From Scatosoma sp045660225 (GTDB lineage Bacteria > Bacillota > Clostridia > Christensenellales > Borkfalkiaceae), in contig JAZRDK010000109.1 in assembly GCA_045660225.1 (NCBI GenBank), forward strand, positions 1 to 23,934: a DNA stretch of 23,934 nucleotides. The letters are read 5' to 3'. The position numbers and the translations under genes were made by a program. The notes under the pieces were generated by a model that saw only the letters and a program-made list of their open reading frames with translations, did no database searches and was not told the origin of the DNA. The stretch's first letter is position 1; each line of letters starts with the position of its first letter. Below, piece by piece: positions 1-6,209 of this stretch.

Positions 1-944
1 TCTTCCGTTCGAAATTGTCGATGGTGGGCTTGGTTACGCTTATCGTCTTGTTCCTTGCATGCTTTATCGGCCCGATTTTCTCGCCCTGGGCGGACGGTGA
101 TACGCCACTTACCGACTACAATAACGTACAAGACGTCGTCATCACGGAAAAAATTGAATACGTTACCGAAGACGGTACGGAAGTAGAAGCTTTCCAAATC
201 ACGGTTACGACGCCTAGTTTCAATCGCCGTGGCGAAATCAACGGCTCGCATTGGCTTGGTACGGACGACAACGGTAAAGACTTGTTTACCTGCCTGCTTT
301 TGGGTGGTAGAATTTCGCTTACCATCGGTTTTGTCGTCGTTATTCTCTCGACGCTTATCGGCGTTATATTCGGTGGTTTCGCCGGGTATTTCGGCGGTTG
401 GGTCGACAACCTAATTATGCGTATCGTCGACATTTTAAGCTGTATTCCGACGATTCCCGTAATGCTTATTCTTTCGGCGGCGTTGACGGGTAACGGTATA
501 CTCGGTATTGAAAGATTGTATTATATGATGGCGGTGCTGACGCTATTTAGCTGGGTAGGTACGGCGCGACTTGTGCGCGGTCAAATCCTTTCCTTGCGTG
601 AGCAGGAATATATGCTTGCCGCAAAATGCTCTGGTCTTTCGACCTATCGTAAAATTTTCAAGCACTTGCTCCCCAACGTTATGCCCCAGCTTATCGTTTC
701 GATGACGATGGGTCTTGGTAGCATTATCTTGACGGAAGCTACGCTTGGGTTCTTGGGTCTTGGCGCGCCTTTGGGTACGCCGACGTGGGGCGCAATGATA
801 AGCGCGGCGTCGAAGATGGAATACCTTTCGGGTTACCCCAACTTCTGGGTACCGCCCGGAATTTGCATCACGCTTGCAATTTTGGCGTTCAACTTCGTTG
901 GCGACGGGCTTCGCGACGCGTTTGACCCGAAGATGAAGAGGTGA
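1..944 (+). CDS. oppC: Oligopeptide/dipeptide ABC transporter permease, OppC/DppC type (5' end outside window)
   Basis: One of the two membrane subunits of a peptide importer. The reading frame is open to the left edge (first full codon at position 3) with no convincing start, so the gene is 5'-truncated by the window; TTG at 15 is not taken as the start because hydrophobic coding sequence continues upstream. A first membrane helix (GLVTLIVLFLACFIGPIF) is followed by an extracytoplasmic stretch and the OppC hallmark HWLGTDDNGKDLF. A group of further helices follows, with the cytoplasmic EAA-type loop EQEYMLAAKCSGLSTYRKIF (about 594-653) that docks on the ATPases. The loop after helix 1 is longer than usual by roughly 30 residues of beta-like sequence. 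The stop is 4 bases before oppD, so it belongs to the same operon; oppB and the binding protein should lie upstream. Confidence 0.9.
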   Translation, partial: FRSKLSMVGLVTLIVLFLACFIGPIFSPWADGDTPLTDYNNVQDVVITEKIEYVTEDGTEVEAFQITVTTPSFNRRGEINGSHWLGTDDNGKDLFTCLLLGGRISLTIGFVVVILSTLIGVIFGGFAGYFGGWVDNLIMRIVDILSCIPTIPVMLILSAALTGNGILGIERLYYMMAVLTLFSWVGTARLVRGQILSLREQEYMLAAKCSGLSTYRKIFKHLLPNVMPQLIVSMTMGLGSIILTEATLGFLGLGAPLGTPTWGAMISAASKMEYLSGYPNFWVPPGICITLAILAFNFVGDGLRDAFDPKMKR

Positions 945-948
945 TAGG

Positions 949-2250
949 ATGGCGGAAAAGAAGAAAAATTCGCATTATATTTCGGGCAGGGAATCTAGAA
1001 AGATTGCCCGTGGCAATGCGAAAATTACGAAAAAACTTGAAAAGAGAAAAAAGCGTAAGGACGTCGAAGCGGAATACCTTACGCAAATGGTTGACGAGAA
1101 GAATATCGTTGAATTTGACAACCTTCACACCTATTTCTTTACGGACACGGGTACGGTTAAGGCGGTAAACGGCGTTTCCTTCTCGATTCCTGCAGGCTCG
1201 ACCGTGGGTGTCGTTGGCGAATCGGGTTGTGGTAAAAGTGTTACGTCGCTTTCGCTTATGCAACTCGTACACGGTCCCAGCGGTCAGATTGTCGACGGCT
1301 CGATTCGTTTCCGTACCAACGCTTTCCGCAAGGACGAAAAGGGCAAGAAAATCCCCGTGTACGAAACGGAAATCGTGGACGGGCAGGAAGTCGTTAAAAA
1401 AGACAAAAAAGGCAAGCCGATTCATAAGAAAAACGAGTTGGGCGGTCATATGTACGAAATGGACGAAAAGGTCTACGACATCGCGAAGATGCCGATAGAG
1501 GCGATGCGTTCGATTCGCGGTAGGGAAATTTCTATGATTTTCCAAGAACCGATGACGTCGCTCAACCCCGTTTTCACCATCGGTAATCAGCTCGACGAAG
1601 TGGCGTTTTTGCACATTGAAGGCATTTCGAAAAAGGACGCGAAGGCGCGCAGTATCGAGATGTTGCAACTCGTTGGTATTGCCGACCCTGAAGGCGTTTA
1701 TAAGAAATTCCCGCACGAACTTTCCGGCGGTATGCGTCAACGTGTTATGATTGCCATGGCGTTGCTTTGCAATCCCCGTTTGATTATCGCGGACGAACCC
1801 ACGACGGCACTCGACGTTACGATTCAAGCGCAAATTCTCGATTTGCTCCGTGAAATCAAAACGAAAATCAACGGCTCGATTATGCTCATTACGCACGACC
1901 TTGGCGTGGTTGCGGAAATGGCAGATTTCGTCATCGTTATGTACGCAGGCAAAGTGATTGAAATGGGTACGACGGAAGACATTTTCGACAATCCCTTGCA
2001 CCCGTACACCATCGGTTTGCAAAAGAGTAAACCTACGGTAGACGGCGACGTGAAGGAATTGTATTGTATCCCCGGTTTTGTACCTAACCCTGTCAATATG
2101 CCCAACTACTGTTATTTCCGTGACAGATGCGACAAATGTAAAACCGAGTGCGCGGGTGAATACCCTAAACTTGTCAAGGTGACGGACACGCATTACGTTT
2201 CCTGTTACTTGTATAAAGGCGAAGATAAAACCACGGATTCCGACAACTAA
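949..2250 (+). CDS. oppD: Oligopeptide ABC transporter ATP-binding protein, OppD type, with an inserted charged loop
   Basis: First of two ATPases that power the peptide importer from the cytoplasm. Visible motifs: Walker A GESGCGKS (residues 90-97), Q-loop MIFQEPMTSLNP (196-207), signature LSGGMRQR (258-265), Walker B LIIADEP (278-284) and H-loop THDLG with His316. The C-terminal OppD/F domain carries cysteines 388, 394, 397, 401 and 419, as in members thought to hold an iron-sulfur cluster. Two features are odd: a very basic N-terminal extension of about 50 residues, and about 54 extra charged residues (122-175) between the beta-strand after Walker A and the Q-loop. At 433 aa it is about 100 residues longer than a typical OppD. 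The start ATG follows the oppC stop by 4 bases. Family assignment is firm; the peptide specificity is unknown. Confidence 0.93.
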   Translation: MAEKKKNSHYISGRESRKIARGNAKITKKLEKRKKRKDVEAEYLTQMVDEKNIVEFDNLHTYFFTDTGTVKAVNGVSFSIPAGSTVGVVGESGCGKSVTSLSLMQLVHGPSGQIVDGSIRFRTNAFRKDEKGKKIPVYETEIVDGQEVVKKDKKGKPIHKKNELGGHMYEMDEKVYDIAKMPIEAMRSIRGREISMIFQEPMTSLNPVFTIGNQLDEVAFLHIEGISKKDAKARSIEMLQLVGIADPEGVYKKFPHELSGGMRQRVMIAMALLCNPRLIIADEPTTALDVTIQAQILDLLREIKTKINGSIMLITHDLGVVAEMADFVIVMYAGKVIEMGTTEDIFDNPLHPYTIGLQKSKPTVDGDVKELYCIPGFVPNPVNMPNYCYFRDRCDKCKTECAGEYPKLVKVTDTHYVSCYLYKGEDKTTDSDN

Positions 2251-2261
2251 AAGGAAAAATT

Positions 2262-3485
2262 ATGAAGGATAAGCAGTTAAAAATTTACGCGAAAGAGTTT
2301 TTAAGCGACAACCTGCCCGACGTGAAGGGACAAGAAGTTTGTATCCACGTCGAAAAGGAGCAGGCGCAGTTTGCCGACGCTCTTAAATTGCAATGCGAAA
2401 AAGCAGGCGCGAAAAGCGTCGTTATACGAATCGCAGGCGAAAAACCCGATTGGGACCCCGACGTACTTCTTGAAGTCAAAGACTTGAAGAAATATTTCGT
2501 CGTGAAAAAGAGTCTGTTTGGCAGAGCCAAAGCGCATTTGAAAGCAGTCGACAACGTTTCGTTTACCTTGAAAAAGGGCAGGACGTTGGGGATTGTAGGC
2601 GAATCGGGTTGCGGTAAAACGACGATGGGACGTACGATTCTCCGTTTATACGACGTCACGGGTGGCGAAGTGTATTTCAACGGTCAAGAAGTGTCGAAGA
2701 TTTCGGAAAAAGCATTTAATAAGCTCCGTCCGAATATGCAAATGATATTCCAAGACCCGTACGCAAGTTTATCGCCCCGTCTTACGGTTGGCGAAATCAT
2801 CGGCGAAGCGGCGCGTCAGCATGGATTGATTACGGAAGAAAATTATCGTGAGTACGTACTCGGCGTGATGAAAATGTGTGGTTTGCAACCGCATTATTTC
2901 GACCGTTACCCCCACGAATTCTCGGGCGGTCAGCGTCAGCGTATCTGTATTGCGCGCGCCTTGGCGCTTAAACCTGAACTCGTCATTTGTGACGAGCCCG
3001 TTTCCGCACTCGACGTTTCGATTCAGGCGCAAATTATCAATATGTTGAAGGAATTGCAGGCGGAACTTGGGCTTACGTATATGTTCATTTCGCACGACTT
3101 GTCCGTCGTTAAGCATATTTCCGACGAAGTCGGCGTTATGTATTTGGGCAGTATGGTCGAATACGGCGACAAGGAAAGCATTTTCTCCAACACGTTGCAC
3201 CCGTATACGAAGGCGTTGTTCTCGGCTGTGCCCGTGCCTAATCCGCACGTGAAGATGAACCGCGTCATTTTGAAAGGGGATATTCCTTCCCCCGTCAATC
3301 CGCCGAAGGGTTGTAAATTCCACACCCGTTGTTCGGAGTGTATGGAAATTTGCAAGTCGGTAAAGCCTACGTATAGAGAAGTCGAAAAGGGACATTTCTG
3401 TGCGTGCCATCTCTACGCGACGGAAGAAGAATTGAAGGCGTTTGAAGAAAAACAAAACGCGTCTTTGAAAAAGAGTAAAAAATAA
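2262..3485 (+). CDS. oppF: Oligopeptide ABC transporter ATP-binding protein, OppF type, with an N-terminal M29-aminopeptidase-like extension
   Basis: Second ATPase of the peptide importer. The ABC domain begins at about residue 67 (DVLLEVKDLKKYF, a typical OppF N-terminus). It has Walker A GESGCGKTT (113-121), Q-loop MIFQDPYASLSP (161-172), signature FSGGQRQR (220-227), Walker B VICDEP (241-246) and H-loop His278. The C-terminal domain has cysteines 351, 357, 360, 364, 380 and 382. Residues 1-66 are not part of an ordinary OppF. The pattern YAKEFL...VKGQEV.I.V.....FADAL....EKAGAKSVVIR resembles the first ~60 residues of M29 (AmpS/PepS) aminopeptidases, without any catalytic metal ligands. There is an AAGGA ribosome site before the ATG at 2262 and no start codon near residue 67, so the extension is translated in phase. 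The next gene overlaps by one base (TAATG). Confidence 0.9.
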   Translation: MKDKQLKIYAKEFLSDNLPDVKGQEVCIHVEKEQAQFADALKLQCEKAGAKSVVIRIAGEKPDWDPDVLLEVKDLKKYFVVKKSLFGRAKAHLKAVDNVSFTLKKGRTLGIVGESGCGKTTMGRTILRLYDVTGGEVYFNGQEVSKISEKAFNKLRPNMQMIFQDPYASLSPRLTVGEIIGEAARQHGLITEENYREYVLGVMKMCGLQPHYFDRYPHEFSGGQRQRICIARALALKPELVICDEPVSALDVSIQAQIINMLKELQAELGLTYMFISHDLSVVKHISDEVGVMYLGSMVEYGDKESIFSNTLHPYTKALFSAVPVPNPHVKMNRVILKGDIPSPVNPPKGCKFHTRCSECMEICKSVKPTYREVEKGHFCACHLYATEEELKAFEEKQNASLKKSKK

Positions 3486-3733
3486 TGGACGATAAAGAAA
3501 ATAAACCGCAAGAACTGGATATGGAAACGACCTTCGCGGATATGAACGTGGAAGGTATGCCCGGGTATGACCCGACCAGGAAAAACAAGAAAAAAACGCC
3601 GACAGAAAAATTGACGAAGGCGGAATATCGGGCGCTGGTTAGGGGTGCGTATAAAGCGATGATACCTATGCTCCTTTGTATGTTCGGCGTCGGCGCGTTT
3701 ATGATTTTACTTGCGTACTTATGGCTTAAATAA
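3485..3733 (+). CDS. Small single-pass membrane protein at the end of the opp operon, function unknown
   Basis: An 82-residue protein whose ATG shares one base with the oppF stop codon, which implies translational coupling. The first ~50 residues are acidic and then lysine-rich and look soluble (KNKKKTPTEKLTKAEYRALV). One hydrophobic helix near the C-terminus (about residues 58-81, MIPMLLCMFGVGAFMILLAY) would anchor it with the N-terminus in the cytoplasm. I recognise no family. Its position directly after oppF and before the operon terminator suggests an accessory or anchoring role for the transporter, which is inference only. Confidence 0.75.
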   Translation: MDDKENKPQELDMETTFADMNVEGMPGYDPTRKNKKKTPTEKLTKAEYRALVRGAYKAMIPMLLCMFGVGAFMILLAYLWLK

Positions 3734-3764
3734 GAAAAAAGCTCCGAAAACTCGGAGCTTTTTT
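3730..3764. repeat. 35-bp direct repeat, copy 1 (terminator, left edge of AT-rich module)
   Basis: Positions 3730-3764 are identical to 4731-4765, starting at ATAAG (which includes the stop codon of the upstream gene in both cases) and running through the hairpin and six Ts. The flanking bases differ on both sides. The repeats are 1001 bp apart and frame the regulator/lipoprotein pair. Confidence 0.9.
3735..3764. terminator. Bidirectional intrinsic terminator after the opp operon
   Basis: The hairpin AGCTCCGA-AAAC-TCGGAGCT (3740-3759) is flanked by six As on the left and six Ts on the right. It can therefore end transcription from the opp operon and from the converging regulator gene at 3768-3983. 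Its sequence recurs exactly at 4736-4765. Confidence 0.9.
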
Positions 3765-3767
3765 GTT

Positions 3768-3983
3768 TTATAGTTTGAAACCAAACAGTTCGTTAGGCGT
3801 AATATCTAACCGATTACAAAGGTAAACAATTTTTTCGTAATCGAGCTGGATTTTACCGCTTTCATACTCGCTGTAATCAGGTTGGTATTTATTTAATTCT
3901 TTTGCAATCTGCGTTTGCGTTAATCCTTTTGCTTTACGCGCAAGCTTAAGGTTTTCGCCTACGATTTTCCCAATATTGTCCAT
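3768..3983 (-). CDS. Small XRE/Cro-CI family DNA-binding regulator
   Basis: A 71-residue stand-alone helix-turn-helix protein. Residues about 10-65 form the five-helix XRE fold: LKLARKAKGLTQTQIAKELN (helices 1-2), YQPDYSEYESGKIQLDYEKI (recognition helix and turn) and LCNRLDITPNELFGF at the end. It has no sensor or oligomerisation domain, as in many phage- or module-type repressors. AAAGGAGA sits just upstream of the ATG. It is divergent from the lipoprotein gene at 4081, and the shared 97-bp spacer carries two similar palindromes, so autoregulation plus repression of the lipoprotein is the likely role (inference). Base composition is clearly AT-richer than the opp and gua genes. Confidence 0.9.
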   Translation of the reverse strand: MDNIGKIVGENLKLARKAKGLTQTQIAKELNKYQPDYSEYESGKIQLDYEKIVYLCNRLDITPNELFGFKL

Positions 3984-4003
3984 AAGGTTCTCCTTTATTA
4001 TAT

Positions 4004-4022
4004 TATAGGAAAATGTCCGATA
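4004..4022. promoter_or_regulatory. Candidate operator O1 of the XRE regulator
   Basis: TATAG-N9-CGATA, an imperfect palindrome that overlaps the minus-strand -10 box (TATAAT, 4007-4002) of the regulator gene. It shares TATAGGAAAA and the same half-site spacing with O2, 31 bp away. That it is bound by the XRE protein is inferred from position and repetition. Confidence 0.5.
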
Positions 4023-4028
4023 AAATAC

Positions 4029-4057
4029 TTGACATATAGGAAAAAATACTATATAAT
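4029..4057 (+). promoter_or_regulatory. Sigma-A promoter of the lipoprotein gene
   Basis: TTGACA (4029-4034), a 17-bp spacer and TATAAT (4052-4057): a full consensus promoter, 23 bases before the ATG at 4081. AAAGGAG at 4065-4071 is the ribosome site. Such a strong promoter fits a gene normally held off by a repressor. Confidence 0.85.
4035..4053. promoter_or_regulatory. Candidate operator O2 inside the lipoprotein promoter
   Basis: TATAG-N9-CTATA is a perfect 5-bp dyad filling the spacer and the first bases of the -10 box of the promoter at 4029-4057. A protein bound here would block RNA polymerase. Compare O1 at 4004-4022. Confidence 0.55.
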
Positions 4058-4080
4058 AAATAAAAAAGGAGAAAACTATA

Positions 4081-4734
4081 ATGAAAAAATTTTTTATGCT
4101 TTTACTTGGGTTAATTTCTTGTCTTTGCCTGCTAGGTTGTGATAAGGAGAACGGGGATGCAAATTTGGTTGAAAGGGGCGCGAGAGAATTTACTGAATTA
4201 GGGAAAAATCAAACATTGGTCGTAGGAAGGAATAAGTATATAAACACGACGGATACAACGGTTGAAGAAAAAGTACTTGAGTATGTTTCTGAACAGAAAT
4301 ATGTATTAAAGAGACAAAGTTCAAACTATTCGTTGCCGTCTAATGATTATGTAATGTACTTGGGTGCGTATTATTACTGGACGGTTGATTCGGTTATTGA
4401 AGAAGAAATTTTAGGGGATGAAACAACAACAAAGACAATTACATATTCGTATATTGAGTTTGCTGAAAAAGACGAAAATATACTTGTAAAGAAAACTGTA
4501 GAAACAAGCAAAACATATAGTTATGCAAGTGCATATATAACAAAGCCGATTAAGTTGGAATTTGAATTAAACGGTTACTTTGATTCGCTTTCTCATTTGG
4601 AGGAGGAGTGCCCAGATTTATTAAAAGGAATTAATATGAATTCTACCAAAAAATACTACGTCGATGCAAGTTCGCCTACAATAAAAACTTTTGAGTATAG
4701 CCAATATACAGACACGTACTATTATTTTGCATAA
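4081..4734 (+). CDS. Secreted lipoprotein of unknown function, partner of the XRE regulator
   Basis: A 217-residue protein with a lipoprotein signal peptide: basic start MKK, hydrophobic core, and lipobox LLGC with Cys20 as the lipidation site. The mature part is rich in Thr, Tyr, Glu and Lys and looks like beta-strand material (YVMYLGAYYYWTVDSVIEE, KTITYSYIEFAEKDE). No catalytic motif or known domain was recognised. The start is fixed by AAAGGAG and the consensus promoter upstream. The gene is markedly AT-rich with many AAT/ATA/TTA codons, unlike the neighbouring opp and gua genes, which suggests separate acquisition. It ends at the second copy of the 35-bp terminator repeat. Confidence 0.85.
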   Translation: MKKFFMLLLGLISCLCLLGCDKENGDANLVERGAREFTELGKNQTLVVGRNKYINTTDTTVEEKVLEYVSEQKYVLKRQSSNYSLPSNDYVMYLGAYYYWTVDSVIEEEILGDETTTKTITYSYIEFAEKDENILVKKTVETSKTYSYASAYITKPIKLEFELNGYFDSLSHLEEECPDLLKGINMNSTKKYYVDASSPTIKTFEYSQYTDTYYYFA

Positions 4735-4765
4735 GAAAAAAGCTCCGAAAACTCGGAGCTTTTTT
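4731..4765. repeat. 35-bp direct repeat, copy 2 (right edge of AT-rich module)
   Basis: Exact copy of 3730-3764. As at copy 1, the ATAAG at its start supplies the stop codon of the upstream gene, here the lipoprotein. Confidence 0.9.
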
Positions 4766-4767
4766 TT
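4736..4767. terminator. Bidirectional intrinsic terminator between convergent lipoprotein genes
   Basis: The hairpin AGCTCCGA-AAAC-TCGGAGCT (4741-4760) has an A-tract before it and eight Ts after it. It serves the plus-strand lipoprotein (ends 4734) and the minus-strand lipoprotein (ends 4766). Confidence 0.9.
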
Positions 4768-5467
4768 ATTTACTTTCGCGTTTTGCGATGATTTTGCCCG
4801 TTTGCGCATTGATAAGAAAGGCGTGTACGGTGGCGTTTCTCTCGATGACTCCTACGTAATAATAAGGCGCGTCTTCGTACAAAAGCCGAAGGTAAATTTC
4901 GCCTGCAAACCCGTATTTGTCCGTCATTTTTTCAAACAACTCGCTTTCCTTTTCACGCAACTGGTTTAGTACCTGGGTGGGGCTAAGCGTGTTTTTGTCG
5001 CGGACGGATTTTGCGGTGAGTTGGACGGTGGTTTCGCCGTGTTTTAATTCGCACTTAATTTCGCTAAGCGTACTTACGTCCATCGAGCGCGAATAATAAT
5101 ATTCGCATTTGACGTTGTCGAAAGACATTTCGTCTTGATACGTTTTGCCGTGTACGGAAAAGGAAATAAGACAAGTTTCCGCGCCGTTTGGCGCTTGCAA
5201 GTACGCCTCTAAACGCGAAGTAGATTCTTGCGGTATACCGTCGGTTATGTAGGGAGTTTCCTTTTTGACGGCGTAAATGCGAAGGGAAAAACCGTCTTGT
5301 TCGGCAAGGAAAACGTTGTCGCGCAATTCGGATACACAATCGCTGTAATCGACGGTATTGACGCAACCGAAAAGGGGAATAACCAAACAGGTAAGCAATA
5401 GGAAAACGATGAGTGCGCGCCTACTAATCGCACGTGCGCGTTGATAGGTATAGATAAAGGGTTTCAT
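4766..5467 (-). CDS. Putative lipoprotein of unknown function
   Basis: A protein of about 233 residues with an unusually long, basic N-terminal region (about 18 residues), a hydrophobic core and lipobox LFGC (Cys35 from this start). The mature part is mixed alpha/beta, ending in YYYVGVIERNATVHAFLINAQTGKII, which resembles a PepSY-like strand pattern but is not a firm match. The start is uncertain. ATG at 5467 lies 6 bases after a TATAAT box on the minus strand and has no ribosome site, so the message could be leaderless. An in-frame ATG at 5500 would add 11 residues and also lacks a ribosome site. No family is recognised. Confidence 0.75.
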   Translation of the reverse strand: MKPFIYTYQRARAISRRALIVFLLLTCLVIPLFGCVNTVDYSDCVSELRDNVFLAEQDGFSLRIYAVKKETPYITDGIPQESTSRLEAYLQAPNGAETCLISFSVHGKTYQDEMSFDNVKCEYYYSRSMDVSTLSEIKCELKHGETTVQLTAKSVRDKNTLSPTQVLNQLREKESELFEKMTDKYGFAGEIYLRLLYEDAPYYYVGVIERNATVHAFLINAQTGKIIAKRESK

Positions 5468-5473
5468 GGTTCT

Positions 5474-5479
5474 ATTATA
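5474..5479 (-). promoter_or_regulatory. Candidate -10 box of the minus-strand lipoprotein gene
   Basis: TATAAT on the minus strand, 6 bases before the ATG at 5467. No good -35 hexamer is seen at 16-18 bp spacing, so the promoter call is weak. Confidence 0.35.
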
Positions 5480-5523
5480 CGAAAAAAAGATTGCTTTCAT
5501 ACCGAATATTTTTGTTCATACAG

Positions 5524-5552
5524 TTGATTTTTTATTTTCAATGTGGTAAAAT
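5524..5552 (+). promoter_or_regulatory. Sigma-A promoter with extended -10 for the gene at 5581
   Basis: TTGATT (5524-5529), 17-bp spacer, TGG then TAAAAT (5547-5552). A ribosome site GGGAGGAG at 5567-5574 follows. Confidence 0.65.
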
Positions 5553-5580
5553 AATATAAATATAATGGGAGGAGTGGACA

Positions 5581-6159
5581 ATGGGCGTCGACAAAGTCAT
5601 TTTTCGAGCTTTTCTTAGTACGCTTTTGGCCATCATAACGCTACTTGTGTTTATGATTGGGTTGCTTTGTCTTGCATTTCCTTCCACGATGATGGGGCTT
5701 ACCTACAACTTAGGTATGGGTAAGTCGAGCATCTACTTTGCAGAGTGCGCGTATAGTCGTAGCGACGACGTGTATTACATTGCGTACGCCACGGAAATCG
5801 CCATCGAAGACGAGTCGTTGGATAAAATCATTGAAGACGGCGAAAAGTTGATTGCGGACGATGATTTCGCGACGTATTGCGAAGGCAAAAACGAGATATA
5901 CGGGCAGTATATCTACGGGCAAGTCGTGCTCGCGAAATACGAAACGGGCGATAAAACTTCGGCAATAACGACTGCGTTTAAGGCGTTGAACGGCGGTTTT
6001 CCCAAAAACAACGCCGTCGTTGCATTGACGCTGAAGGCGCTCCGCGCAAACGACGCGGAAACGGTACTTCGAATTCGTGGCGAACTGATAGAAATGCAAG
6101 GCGGTATTACGGAAGCGGACGGCGCGTATTTCTATGAAATTCTCGCGCTGACGGCGTGA
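5581..6159 (+). CDS. Membrane-anchored protein of unknown function, possibly with TPR-like helices
   Basis: A 192-residue protein with one strong N-terminal membrane helix (about residues 9-38, FLSTLLAIITLLVFMIGLLC), followed by a helical, acidic domain. Pairs of helices such as YIYGQVVLAKYETGDKTSAI and AVVALTLKALRANDAETVLR look like tetratricopeptide-type repeats, although the TPR consensus is not clear. The start is fixed by GGGAGGAG 6 bases upstream. The stop is 50 bases before guaB with no terminator between them, so transcription may continue into the gua operon. No function is assigned. Confidence 0.8.
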   Translation: MGVDKVIFRAFLSTLLAIITLLVFMIGLLCLAFPSTMMGLTYNLGMGKSSIYFAECAYSRSDDVYYIAYATEIAIEDESLDKIIEDGEKLIADDDFATYCEGKNEIYGQYIYGQVVLAKYETGDKTSAITTAFKALNGGFPKNNAVVALTLKALRANDAETVLRIRGELIEMQGGITEADGAYFYEILALTA

Positions 6160-6209
6160 CGGACAATTTAGAAAATTAAAGTTTTTATATATACAAGGAG
6201 AAAAAATCT

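Noticed and set aside
889..2193. Long open frame (about 434 codons) on the minus strand across oppD
   Set aside because: It is antisense to a clear OppD with all ATPase motifs. Its product is rich in Arg, Phe, His, Asn and Val, without domains, as expected for the complement of GAC/GAA/AAA-rich coding sequence.
3765..4730. Toxin-antitoxin system for the XRE/lipoprotein pair
   Set aside because: The partner has a lipoprotein signal peptide and no toxin fold, and the two genes are divergent rather than an overlapping operon, so a regulator-controlled lipoprotein fits better.
6160..6209. Purine riboswitch before guaB
   Set aside because: Only 50 bases separate guaB from the upstream gene, which is too little for an aptamer plus expression platform, and no paired stems are seen.
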